Shown here in pieces: positions 1 through 6,617 of a DNA stretch of 20,004 nt. Under the pieces are notes generated by a model, which saw nothing but the letters and a program-made list of their open reading frames with translations, did not search any database and was not told where the DNA came from. The translations under genes and the position numbers were made by a program. This stretch comes from VRUE01 sp035556755 (GTDB taxonomy: Bacteria; Actinomycetota; Thermoleophilia; Solirubrobacterales; 70-9), in assembly GCA_035556755.1 (NCBI GenBank), contig DATMEP010000069.1, positions 1 to 20,004 of the forward strand, given 5' to 3'. The first letter of the stretch is position 1. The number at the start of each line of letters is the position of its first letter.

Positions 1-1
1 C

Positions 2-2560
2 GAGGGCGAGTCGCTGCTGGTCTGGACGACGACGCCGTGGACGCTGCCCGGCAACGAGGCGGTGGCTGTCGCTCCCGACGTGACCTACGTCAGGGCCAGG
101 GTCGGGGACGAGATCCTGATCCTCGCCGAGCCCTTGGTGGAGCGGGTGCTGGGGGAGGGTGCCGAGATCGTCGACCGGGTTCCCGGCTCGGAGCTCGTCG
201 GCCGCAGGTACACCGGCCCTGTCTTCGCCCTCGCCGACCGCGAGCCCGGCGGCTTCCCGGTGATCGCCGGCGACTTCGTCACCACCGAGGACGGGACGGG
301 CCTCGTCCACGTCGCCCCCGCCTTCGGCGAGGACGACTACTCGGTCGCCGCCGAGAACGGCATCTTCGACCCGACCGACCACGGCAGCCTCTACAACCCG
401 GTCAGGCCGGACGGCACCTTCGACCAGCGGGTCGCCGGCTTCGTGGGCAGCTTCGTCAAGGACCCCGAGGTCACCGCCGCGCTGATCGACGACCTGCGAC
501 GGCGGGGCCTGCTCTTCCGCGAGCAGGTTTACGAGCACGCCTACCCGCACTGCTGGCGCTGCGGCACGCCGCTCCTCTACTACGCGAAGTCGAGCTGGTA
601 CGTCGCCACCTCGCAGGTGCGCGACCAGATGCTCGCCAACAACGAGCAGATCGGGTGGCACCCGGAGCACATCAAGCACGGCCGCTTCGGCAAATGGCTG
701 GAGAACAACGTCGACTGGGCGCTCAGCCGCGACCGCTACTGGGGGACGCCGCTGCCGATCTGGGAGTGCACGGGCGAGGGCTGCGACGGCCGCTTCTGCG
801 CCGGCTCGGTCGCCGAGCTGCGCGAGCGCGCCCACGGCGAGGTGCCCGACGACCTCCACCGCCCCCACATCGACGAGGTGACTCTCGACTGTGAGAAGTG
901 CGGCGGCGAGATGCGCCGGGTCGAGTCGGTGATCGACACCTGGTACGACAGCGGCGCGATGCCCTTCGCGCAGTTCCACTACCCGTTCGAGAACGAGGAG
1001 CTGTTCGAGGAGCGCTTCCCGGCCGACTTCATCTGCGAGGCGCTCGACCAGACGCGCGGCTGGTTCTACACCCTGCTCGCCGAGTCGACCCTCCTCTTCG
1101 ATACCTCCAGCTACCGCAACTGCGTCTGCCTCGGCCTGATCCTCGACCCCGAGGGCCAGAAGATGTCGAAGAGCAAGGGCAACGTGGTCGAGCCGGGCGA
1201 CGTGATCTCCGCCCACGGCGCCGACGCCTTCCGCTGGTACTACCTGACCGCGCAGCAGCCCTGGTCGGGGTGCCGGTTCTCGGTCGACACGGTGGGCGAA
1301 TCGGTCCGCCAGTTCCTGCTCACCCTCTGGAACACGTACTCGTTCTGGGTCCTCTACGCGAACGCCGAGGGTCTCGGCCCAGCCGACTTCGACTCCGCAG
1401 CCTCGCCGAGTTCGCGTTTAGTCGCGGATAGCGAGACTAAACGCGAACTCGGCCCAGAGGGGGATCTGGACCGGTGGGTGCTGTCGCGGCTTCAGGCCAC
1501 GGTGACGTCGGTCCGCGAGCACATGGACGACTTCGACTGCACCACCGCCGGCCGCGAGATCGCCGAGTTCGTCGAGCAGCTCTCGAACTGGTACGTGCGC
1601 CTCTCGCGCCGCCGCTTCTGGGAAGGCGACCGGGCCGCCTTCGCGACGCTCCGCCACTGCCTGCTGGAGACCGCGGCGCTGCTCGCCCCCTTCACCCCCT
1701 TCCTCGCCGACGAGATCCACCTCAACCTGGCCGGCGGCGAGGCGGAGGAGCTGGGCGAGCTGCCCGACTCCGTCCACCTGCGCGACTTCCCCGAGCCCGA
1801 ACCGGCGCTCGCCGACCCCGAGCTCGAGGCGGCGATGGAAGCGGTGCGGCTGACGGTCGAGCTGGGCCGCGCCGCCCGTGCCCAGGCGAAGGCGAAGGTG
1901 CGCCAGCCGCTGCGCCGCGCTGTGATCGTCGCCAACGACGCCGAGCGCGAGGCGATCTCGGCGCGGGCCGAGCTGGTCAGGGCCGAGCTGAACGTGAAGG
2001 AGCTCGACTTCGTCACCGAGGAGGCGGAGCTGGTCAGCTACGCGGTCAAGCCCAACTACCGCTCGCTCGGCCCCCGCTTCGGCAAGCGGATGCCGCTCGT
2101 CGCCGCCGCGGTCGAGGCGCTCGACCCGGCACACGTGGCCAGGGTGATGGAGAACGGCGGCGAGGTCGGGATCAACGTCGAAGGCGACGAGCACACGATC
2201 GGCCCGGACGAGGTCACCCTCGCACTGCAGCCCCTGGAGGGCTACGAGGTCGAGGCCGAGGCGGGTCACGCCGTCGCCCTGCAGCTGGAGCTGGACGACG
2301 AGCTGCGCCGCGAGGGCCTCGCCCGCGAGATCGTCCACGCGGTCCAGAACGCACGCAAGGAGGCCGGCCTCGAGATCACCGACCGGATCGAGCTTGCCCT
2401 GGGCGGCGACCCCGAGCTGCTCGAGGCCGCCCGCGAGCACCAGCCCTACATCGCCGGCGAGGTCCTTGCCACCGCCGTCGCCTATGACGCAGCCGACGGC
2501 GCCGAGGCCAAGATCGACGGCCGCGACCTCCGGATCGCCGTCACCCGTACGGCTGCTTGA
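2..2560 (+). CDS. ileS: isoleucyl-tRNA synthetase, 5'-truncated by the window edge
   Basis: Charges tRNA-Ile with isoleucine in the cytoplasm. The frame is open from base 2, so the gene starts upstream of the window and about 852 residues are visible. The first visible residues (LLVWTTTPWTLPGN) are the conserved class I Ile/Val/Leu-RS segment entering the editing domain; the HIGH motif lies upstream, off the window. The signature KMSKSKGN is encoded at 1160-1183, preceded by the usual DQTRGWFYTLL block near 1050-1080. An anticodon-binding domain follows from about 1470. No C-terminal CxxC zinc-binding module is visible, and the DWALSRDRYWGTPLP and CGGEMRRV segments look like the eukaryote-like IleRS type (family knowledge, moderate certainty). 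A hairpin-forming insert (1406-1452) is translated in frame between the catalytic and anticodon domains. The stop TGA abuts the stop of the convergent tautomerase gene with no gap. Confidence 0.97.
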   Translation, partial: EGESLLVWTTTPWTLPGNEAVAVAPDVTYVRARVGDEILILAEPLVERVLGEGAEIVDRVPGSELVGRRYTGPVFALADREPGGFPVIAGDFVTTEDGTGLVHVAPAFGEDDYSVAAENGIFDPTDHGSLYNPVRPDGTFDQRVAGFVGSFVKDPEVTAALIDDLRRRGLLFREQVYEHAYPHCWRCGTPLLYYAKSSWYVATSQVRDQMLANNEQIGWHPEHIKHGRFGKWLENNVDWALSRDRYWGTPLPIWECTGEGCDGRFCAGSVAELRERAHGEVPDDLHRPHIDEVTLDCEKCGGEMRRVESVIDTWYDSGAMPFAQFHYPFENEELFEERFPADFICEALDQTRGWFYTLLAESTLLFDTSSYRNCVCLGLILDPEGQKMSKSKGNVVEPGDVISAHGADAFRWYYLTAQQPWSGCRFSVDTVGESVRQFLLTLWNTYSFWVLYANAEGLGPADFDSAASPSSRLVADSETKRELGPEGDLDRWVLSRLQATVTSVREHMDDFDCTTAGREIAEFVEQLSNWYVRLSRRRFWEGDRAAFATLRHCLLETAALLAPFTPFLADEIHLNLAGGEAEELGELPDSVHLRDFPEPEPALADPELEAAMEAVRLTVELGRAARAQAKAKVRQPLRRAVIVANDAEREAISARAELVRAELNVKELDFVTEEAELVSYAVKPNYRSLGPRFGKRMPLVAAAVEALDPAHVARVMENGGEVGINVEGDEHTIGPDEVTLALQPLEGYEVEAEAGHAVALQLELDDELRREGLAREIVHAVQNARKEAGLEITDRIELALGGDPELLEAAREHQPYIAGEVLATAVAYDAADGAEAKIDGRDLRIAVTRTAA
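1406..1452. repeat. in-frame palindromic insert inside ileS
   Basis: Perfect 18-bp inverted repeat: left arm CCGAGTTCGCGTTTAGTC at 1406-1423, right arm GACTAAACGCGAACTCGG at 1435-1452, with an 11-nt loop. The left arm starts on a codon boundary and the whole unit reads through as about 15 residues (PSSRLVADSETKREL) with no stop. It uses codons rare in the surrounding gene (TTA, AGT, ACT, AAA). It lies at the linker between the KMSKS-containing domain and the anticodon-binding domain, where length variation is likely tolerated. That it is a mobile or repeated element is inference; no second copy of these arms was found in the window. Confidence 0.8.
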
Positions 2561-2740
2561 TCAGTCCTCGGCCGGCTCGCCGACGATGAAGTCGGCTTTG
2601 GACGAGTCGGAGAACTTCACCCAGCAGTGCTCGGGTGCGGCGCCGGCCACGTCGACCAGCGCCGCTTCGATCCGCTTCGCGATCTCGGCCTTCTGCACGT
2701 CGGTCCGACCCTCGAACCAGTGGACGTGGACGAAGGGCAT
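2561..2740 (-). CDS. small 4-oxalocrotonate tautomerase-family protein
   Basis: 59-residue protein beginning MPFVHVHWFEGR. Proline directly after the initiator Met matches the catalytic N-terminal Pro of the 4-oxalocrotonate tautomerase family, whose members are about 60-80 residues and assemble as oligomers. The following helix (VQKAEIAKRIEAALVDVAG) and the later strand region (CWVKFSD) fit the beta-alpha-beta fold. The start ATG at 2740 has a GGAG ribosome-binding site 7 nt upstream. The gene follows trxA on the same strand after a 33-nt gap and probably shares its transcript. Its stop (2561-2563) is immediately adjacent to the ileS stop. The physiological substrate cannot be told from sequence. 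Confidence 0.8.
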   Translation of the reverse strand: MPFVHVHWFEGRTDVQKAEIAKRIEAALVDVAGAAPEHCWVKFSDSSKADFIVGEPAED

Positions 2741-2773
2741 CGAATCGCTCCGGTCGGGCCGCGGACCGGCGCT

Positions 2774-3100
2774 CTAGGCGAGCGCCGGCTCCAGCTCGGC
2801 CTCGAGCCGCCGCTTCGGCATCGCCCCGACGATTTTCTTCGCGATCGCCCCGTCCTTGAAGAGGAGCAGGGTCGGGATCGAGAGGACTTCGTACTGGGCC
2901 GCCGTCTGCTGGTTCTCGTCGACGTTGAGGCTGAGGATCGTCAGGTCGTCGCGCTCGGCGTCGATCTCTTCGAGGACCGGGTGGACGACGCGGCAGGGAC
3001 CGCACCAGGGTGCCCAGAAGTCGACGAGCACGGGGCCGTCGGCCTCGAGGACGTCGGACTTGAAGGTGGCATCGGTGACGTCGGTGAGCTTGCCTGTCAC
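2774..3100 (-). CDS. trxA: thioredoxin
   Basis: 108-residue cytosolic dithiol-disulfide oxidoreductase, the normal length for TrxA. The active-site motif WCGPC sits in VDFWAPWCGPCRVV at about residues 26-39. The cis-proline region reads SIPTLLLFKDG and the C-terminal helix is complete. The start is GTG at 3100, preceded by GGGAG about 10 nt upstream; no better in-frame start is seen. It is the first gene of a probable two-gene unit with the tautomerase-like gene. It is divergent from polX across an 84-bp region that contains a 16-bp dyad overlapping a TATACT -10-like hexamer (minus strand, 3149-3154). Confidence 0.96.
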   Translation of the reverse strand: MTGKLTDVTDATFKSDVLEADGPVLVDFWAPWCGPCRVVHPVLEEIDAERDDLTILSLNVDENQQTAAQYEVLSIPTLLLFKDGAIAKKIVGAMPKRRLEAELEPALA

Positions 3101-3137
3101 TGGTATCGGTCTCCCGGTAGTCGAGGTTCAGCGCTCA

Positions 3138-3153
3138 ATACTTCAGAAAGTAT
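3138..3153. promoter_or_regulatory. operator-like dyad between trxA and polX
   Basis: Perfect inverted repeat ATACTT-CAGA-AAGTAT, flanked outside by CGCT (3132-3135) and AGCG (3154-3157) that extend it imperfectly. The right arm overlaps a minus-strand TATACT (possible trxA -10). It also sits 17-18 bp upstream of the polX -10-like TAGCTT, so a bound protein could influence both genes. No regulator is identified. Confidence 0.4.
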
Positions 3154-3171
3154 AGCGAGCGTCTAAGAGGC

Positions 3172-3177
3172 TAGCTT
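3172..3177 (+). promoter_or_regulatory. -10-like element of polX, leaderless start
   Basis: TAGCTT ends 7 nt before the ATG at 3185, placing the expected transcription start at or next to the start codon. The same spacing recurs at several other genes of the window. It favours ATG 3185 over the upstream in-frame TTG at 3176, although AAGAGG (3165-3170) could serve that TTG as a ribosome-binding site. Confidence 0.5.
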
Positions 3178-3184
3178 GAAGCCT

Positions 3185-4915
3185 ATGACCAATGCCGAGA
3201 TCGCCGCTGCCCTGGAAGAGTTGGGTGTTCTCTACGAGCTCGACGGAGCGGTCAAATACCGGGTCCTCGCCTACAGCACCGCCGCCAAGGCGATCCGCGA
3301 GACCCCCCTCTCGGTCGCCGAGCTGGCGGGTGCCGGGCGGGCGACCGAGCTCCCCGGCGTTGGCAAAACGCTGGCGGAAAAGATCGACACCCTGCTGGAG
3401 ACGGGGGAGATCCCCGCGGCGGTGAAGCTGAAGGCGAAGTTCCCGCCGACGCTGATCGAGGTGACGCGGGTGCCGGGCCTCGGTGCGAAAACCGCCAAGC
3501 GCCTCTACGACGAGCTGGAGATCTCCTCGCTCGACGAGCTGAAAGAGGCGGCGGAGTCGGAACGGATCCGTGACGTGAAAGGGCTCGGAGCCAAGGTCGA
3601 GGAGAACGTGCTGGCGGCGCTGGAGCGGCTCGGCGAGCCTGGCGAGGGGCCGGGCCGGTTGCTGCTCTCCGCGGTCCGGCCGATCGCCGCCGAGCTGGCG
3701 ACGGCGCTGCGCGAGCACGCCTCCTCCGACCGGGTCGAGGTCGCCGGTTCGGTGCGGCGCTGGGCCGAGACCTGCAAGGACATCGACCTGATCGCGACCG
3801 CCGAGGAGCCGGCGGCGCTGGCCGGGTACCTGGCCGGCCACCCGCTGATCGCCTCCGCGGGCACGCCGGGCCCCAACGGCGTTCGAGCCCAGACCCATAA
3901 CGGCATCTCGGTCGACCTGCGGATCGTCGCGCCGGAGGCCTTCGGCAACCTGCTCCAGCACTTCACCGGTTCGCAGGCCCATAACGTGCAGTTGCGCGAG
4001 GACGCGGTGGGGCGCGGCCTCTCCGTCTCCGAGCACGGGATCACCGAGGTCGAGAGCGGCGAGGTGACCCTCTGCACCAGCGAGGAGGAGGTCTACGACC
4101 GGCTGGGCTACGCCTACGTCGAGCCCGAGCTGCGCGAGGGGCGCGGCGAGCTGAAGGCGGCCAGGGACGGGAAGCTGCCCGGCCTGGTCTCGGTCGAAGA
4201 CGTCCGCGGCGACCTGCACTGTCACACCACCCTCTCCGACGGCCGCAACACGCTCGAGGAGATGGCCGAGGCGGCACGCGAGCGCGGCTACGCCTACCTG
4301 GCGATCACCGACCACTCCGCCACCCACGGCTTCGGCGACCACGTCACCGACGAACAGCTCTGGGAGCGGATCGAGGAGATCCGCGCCTGGAACAAGGGCA
4401 AACGCGGCTTCCGCCTGCTCGCCGGGACCGAGGCCAACATCGGCCTCGACGGCGCGCTCGACTACCCCCACGACCTGCTCGGGGCGCTCGACTGGGTGAT
4501 CGGCAGCGTCCACACTTCCTTCGCGATCTCCGAAAAGGAGATGACCGCCCGCGTTCTGGCCGCGATCGAGAACCCGTTGGTGAACTGCATCGGTCACCTC
4601 ACCGGACGGCTGATCGGGCGCCGCGAGCCCTACGGGATCGACGTCGAGGCGGTGGTCGAGGCGGCCGCCCGGACCGGCACGATGCTGGAGATCAATGGCA
4701 ACCCCAACCGCCGCGACCTCTCCGAGCACCACGCCCGCCTTGCGGTCGAAGCAGGCGCCAAGATCGTCATCAACACCGACGCCCATGGTGTCGACACCCT
4801 CGACAACATCCACTACGGGGTGGCGACGGCCCGCCGCGCCTGGCTCACCCCCGCCGATATAGCCAACACCCGCCCCTGGCCCGAGTTCAGGCGGTTGCTC
4901 GAGGGCGCCGCCTAA
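3185..4915 (+). CDS. polX: bacterial family X DNA polymerase with PHP exonuclease domain
   Basis: DNA polymerase/3'-5' exonuclease for gap filling in base-excision and related repair. The 576 residues match the usual length of about 570. The N-terminal helical 8-kDa-type region carries helix-hairpin-helix glycine motifs (LPGVGKTLAEKI, VPGLGAKTAKRL, VKGLGAKVEENV). The palm motif GSVRRWAETCKDIDLI begins at about residue 188, with GS and the metal-binding D-I-D. The C-terminal PHP domain begins at about 340 with DLHCHTTLSDG (HxH at 345/347), then ITDHS, a GTEANI segment, SVHTS and NTDAHGVD, so the metal ligands appear intact. The start choice rests on TAGCTT-N7-ATG; an alternative TTG at 3176 adds three residues. 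Its last 4 nt overlap the stop of the convergent gene 4912-5217. Confidence 0.95.
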   Translation: MTNAEIAAALEELGVLYELDGAVKYRVLAYSTAAKAIRETPLSVAELAGAGRATELPGVGKTLAEKIDTLLETGEIPAAVKLKAKFPPTLIEVTRVPGLGAKTAKRLYDELEISSLDELKEAAESERIRDVKGLGAKVEENVLAALERLGEPGEGPGRLLLSAVRPIAAELATALREHASSDRVEVAGSVRRWAETCKDIDLIATAEEPAALAGYLAGHPLIASAGTPGPNGVRAQTHNGISVDLRIVAPEAFGNLLQHFTGSQAHNVQLREDAVGRGLSVSEHGITEVESGEVTLCTSEEEVYDRLGYAYVEPELREGRGELKAARDGKLPGLVSVEDVRGDLHCHTTLSDGRNTLEEMAEAARERGYAYLAITDHSATHGFGDHVTDEQLWERIEEIRAWNKGKRGFRLLAGTEANIGLDGALDYPHDLLGALDWVIGSVHTSFAISEKEMTARVLAAIENPLVNCIGHLTGRLIGRREPYGIDVEAVVEAAARTGTMLEINGNPNRRDLSEHHARLAVEAGAKIVINTDAHGVDTLDNIHYGVATARRAWLTPADIANTRPWPEFRRLLEGAA

Positions 4916-5217
4916 AGCCGCGAGAGGGAGAAGGCCAGCAGGGCGATCGCGAGGAGCAGAAGGGCGGAGGCGTGCAGGAGCGCGCCCAGCGCGTGGGCGC
5001 CGGCAAAGGTGATCTCCGAGTTCTCGCGGTACTCGTGAAGGGTGCGAAAGAACTCCGAGATCCGCCGTGCCGGTCGCAACGCAAGGAAGGAGAACGACCT
5101 GCGGGCGGTTCGATCGGCGGCGTGGACGACAACCGCGTACAAGAGGCGCGGCAGAACCAGTTTGCCGCGCAGGTCGCGTAGGCCGAGGGCCTTGACCATG
5201 GCCGTGGGCGACCTCAC
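4912..5217 (-). CDS. hypothetical small membrane protein, C-terminal anchor
   Basis: I do not recognise the family. The protein has about 101 residues, with an Arg-rich amphipathic N-terminal two thirds (HAADRTARRSFSFLALRPAR, then ISEFFRTLHEYRENSE). A single hydrophobic C-terminal segment (LLHASALLLLAIALLAFSLS) suggests a tail-anchored or peripheral membrane protein. The GTG start at 5217 overlaps the TGA of the upstream gene as GTGA, which points to translational coupling. An in-frame ATG at 5199 is the alternative. It is the second gene of the islet operon and runs tail-to-tail into polX with a 4-nt overlap. No function can be assigned. Confidence 0.6.
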   Translation of the reverse strand: MRSPTAMVKALGLRDLRGKLVLPRLLYAVVVHAADRTARRSFSFLALRPARRISEFFRTLHEYRENSEITFAGAHALGALLHASALLLLAIALLAFSLSRL

Positions 5218-5789
5218 TGAGGTTCCCACTTGACCACGATCCGCCCGGTGACTTCCGCCTCCCGCAGTCTGCTGAGGGAGAGGACGACCGGCTGGACGAG
5301 ATTCAGGCCGGTGAATCGCTTGTTCACCGTCGCGCTCGGGGGGAATTCGACCACGTCGACCTCGGCGCTCTCGTACTCGCGAAGGCGGGCAAGCTGAACA
5401 GGCTCGTGGGGGAGCTCGTCGTTTTCCCAAAGGAGCACGTCCTCGAGCAGACGAGCGTGGCCGCCGAAGAACGCGGGCTCGAGGCGACCGTCTCCCACTC
5501 TCAGGCCTCCCTGCACGCAGGCCGTGCGTGTGCGCCGATTGACGTCGCGCCAGGCGCCGAAGAAGCCGTGGTCGATCGATCCCGAGACCTGGCCGAGGAC
5601 TCGCTCCAGTTTCACCGCCAGCGCGGATCTCGCGTAGGTCGCGATCGCGAAGCCTTCGCCGACGGGCGTCAGGGCCGAGAGGAGATCGAGGATGGGAGCG
5701 TTGTCCACGGCGACGATCGCCATCTGCGGGCAGTCGCGAACGGACGCGGGAGAGTCGCCGTTCTGAACCAGCTTCCAGTTGATTGACAC
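5214..5789 (-). CDS. hypothetical protein, first gene of the islet operon
   Basis: 191 residues of unknown family: no signal peptide, membrane segment or catalytic motif that I recognise. The predicted product begins MSINWKLVQNGDS, contains a Trp/Phe-rich centre (SIDHGFFGAWRDVNRR) and ends with an alternating hydrophobic pattern (VTGRIVVKWEPQ), suggesting a soluble mixed alpha/beta fold. GTG 5789 is chosen because a strong ribosome-binding site (GGGAGGGG, within 5793-5801) lies just upstream. An ATG at 5816 in the same frame would place the coding region over this site. A TTGACA-N17-TATGCT promoter lies about 60 nt upstream. The stop overlaps the start of the next gene (GTGA). It is transcribed away from the antitoxin-like gene at 6100. 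Confidence 0.65.
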   Translation of the reverse strand: MSINWKLVQNGDSPASVRDCPQMAIVAVDNAPILDLLSALTPVGEGFAIATYARSALAVKLERVLGQVSGSIDHGFFGAWRDVNRRTRTACVQGGLRVGDGRLEPAFFGGHARLLEDVLLWENDELPHEPVQLARLREYESAEVDVVEFPPSATVNKRFTGLNLVQPVVLSLSRLREAEVTGRIVVKWEPQ

Positions 5790-5802
5790 CCATCCCCTCC
5801 CT

Positions 5803-5832
5803 GGGAACGAACTCAATTCCCAAAGGGAACGA
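5803..5832. repeat. direct repeats and small hairpin in the leader of the islet operon
   Basis: GGGAACGA occurs at 5803-5810 and again at 5825-5832, 22 bp apart, about two helical turns. Overlapping the second copy is a hairpin TTCCC-AAA-GGGAA (5817-5829). The pair lies between the promoter and the start codon of the 5214-5789 gene. It could be an operator or an RNA leader structure; this is inference from position and symmetry. Confidence 0.35.
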
Positions 5833-5848
5833 GCCAGATCGCGGCGCG

Positions 5849-5877
5849 AGCATAAACGAACAATGGATGAATGTCAA
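5849..5877 (-). promoter_or_regulatory. near-consensus sigma-70 promoter of the islet operon
   Basis: Read on the minus strand: TTGACA (5877-5872), a 17-nt spacer, then TATGCT (5854-5849). The -35 is perfect, the spacing is ideal and the -10 is a good match. It is the only promoter in the window with a recognisable -35; the other starts rely on a -10-like hexamer alone. Expected transcription begins near 5842, giving a leader of roughly 50 nt before GTG 5789. Confidence 0.75.
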
Positions 5878-6022
5878 TTGAGTGTTTTAATGGACAAGTA
5901 TCAACTGGCATATCAAACAAAATTGTGCAGTTAAGCCTTAATTGTGCTACCTTGATCCGCATTGGGAGGCAAGGAATCACGAGCGGAATAGGGACTTATT
6001 CTGCGCTCATCTGGAGGTCATT

Positions 6023-6103
6023 TTGCTACGCATCATGTGCTCGAAAAGCGCATGCACTGAACCCTTGACTGGGCTGGCACCCGGGCCCGACCAGGGGCGA
6101 TGA
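6023..6103 (+). CDS. possible 26-codon leader ORF coupled to the antitoxin-like gene
   Basis: TTG at 6023 is preceded by GGAGG (6013-6017) with 5-nt spacing. It opens a frame of 26 codons (LRIMCSKSACTEPLTGLAP and so on) ending in TGA at 6101-6103. The stop overlaps the downstream ATG as ATGA, the classic arrangement for translational coupling. An internal ATG at 6035 is an alternative start. No conserved peptide is recognised, and a chance ORF is possible at this length. Confidence 0.3.
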   Translation: MLRIMCSKSACTEPLTGLAPGPDQGR

Positions 6104-6600
6104 GCCCCGAGGAGGCCCGCGCCATCCTGGGAGCGGTCGGTCGATCTCCGGTTCTCGTTCTCCAGGCGCTGCGGGCCTATGTCGGGTTGAGCGACTTCAC
6201 GCTGAGCAGCGTGGTCGGCCGGAGCGCGCAGTCCGTGCGTCGCTGGCGCAACAGCGACGTCGCGGCGGACATTCCCGATGCCGCGGCCGTGGCGATCGAG
6301 GATCTCCGCGCGATCGTGGCGATGCTGGTCGAGGCCGACTACAGCGGCGACTCGATCAAGAGCTTCTTGCGCTCGCGCAACACTGGCCTGGGCCGGGACC
6401 GCCCGCTTGACGGCGTCAGGGTCGGCGTCGGAGCTTTCCGGAAGGTCGAGCACGTGACCGAGTGCTTCATCGCGGGAATCGCGCCGGAGGCCGGCCCCGC
6501 CCTCACGACCCGGGGCGGCGCGCGGCTCGAGGCCGCGGCCGAGCCCCCTGTGCAGAAGGAACCGGATCTACCACGCAGATCTGCGGGGGGGCGACGATAG
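6100..6600 (+). CDS. Xre/MbcA/ParS antitoxin-like DNA-binding protein
   Basis: 166-residue predicted regulator. Residues about 28-52 (VGLSDFTLSSVVGRSAQSVRRWR) look like a helix-turn-helix. Residues about 85-126 (IKSFLRSRNTGLGRDRPLDG, then a V-E-H-V-T helix) resemble the DUF2384 toxin-binding region of MbcA/ParS/Xre antitoxins, where an LG-x-x-RPLD motif precedes a terminal helix. The last 35 residues are Pro/Arg-rich and probably disordered. ATG 6100 has AGGGG five nt upstream and overlaps the stop of a possible leader ORF. RES-domain toxins usually neighbour such genes, but none is recognisable here: the divergent 5214-5789 product lacks the RES look. It may act as an orphan regulator of the AT-rich divergent promoter region. 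Confidence 0.65.
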   Translation: MSPEEARAILGAVGRSPVLVLQALRAYVGLSDFTLSSVVGRSAQSVRRWRNSDVAADIPDAAAVAIEDLRAIVAMLVEADYSGDSIKSFLRSRNTGLGRDRPLDGVRVGVGAFRKVEHVTECFIAGIAPEAGPALTTRGGARLEAAAEPPVQKEPDLPRRSAGGRR

Positions 6601-6617
6601 CCCCGCCCCCTCACCTC

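Larger units (their letters stand above)
5790..6099. other. AT-rich divergent intergenic region of the islet
   Basis: A 310-bp spacer, conspicuously AT-rich from about 5815 to 6060 compared with the rest of the window. Besides the minus-strand promoter it holds a perfect 8-bp palindrome TCAATTGA (5875-5882) and a direct repeat AATTGTGC at 5921-5928 and 5940-5947 (19-bp period). It also has an extended -10-like TGCTACCTT (5945-5953) that could drive the plus-strand gene at 6100, and a GGAGG-preceded short ORF (6023-6103). I see no tRNA, att core or transposon end. The composition suggests acquired DNA. Confidence 0.6.

Noticed and set aside
1418..2440. A 340-codon minus-strand open frame opposite ileS.
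   Set aside because: Antisense to conserved IleRS sequence and itself motif-free; it begins within the palindromic insert by chance.
3143..4813. A 556-codon minus-strand open frame opposite polX.
   Set aside because: Antisense shadow with no recognisable motif; polX motifs are unambiguous on the plus strand.
4912..5877. A 321-codon open frame on the minus strand covering the islet.
   Set aside because: Its N-terminal two thirds is an Arg/Pro-rich shadow of the 5214-5789 gene. Only the part after the GTGA overlap looks like real protein and is annotated as 4912-5217.
5875..5882. TCAATTGA palindrome considered as an attachment or integration core.
   Set aside because: Only 8 bp, overlaps the -35 of a promoter, and has no matching second copy or integrase nearby.
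5871..6068. A 65-codon plus-strand frame in the AT-rich spacer.
   Set aside because: It starts inside the minus-strand -35 region, lacks a ribosome-binding site, and resembles no known protein; AT-rich spacer read-through is more likely.
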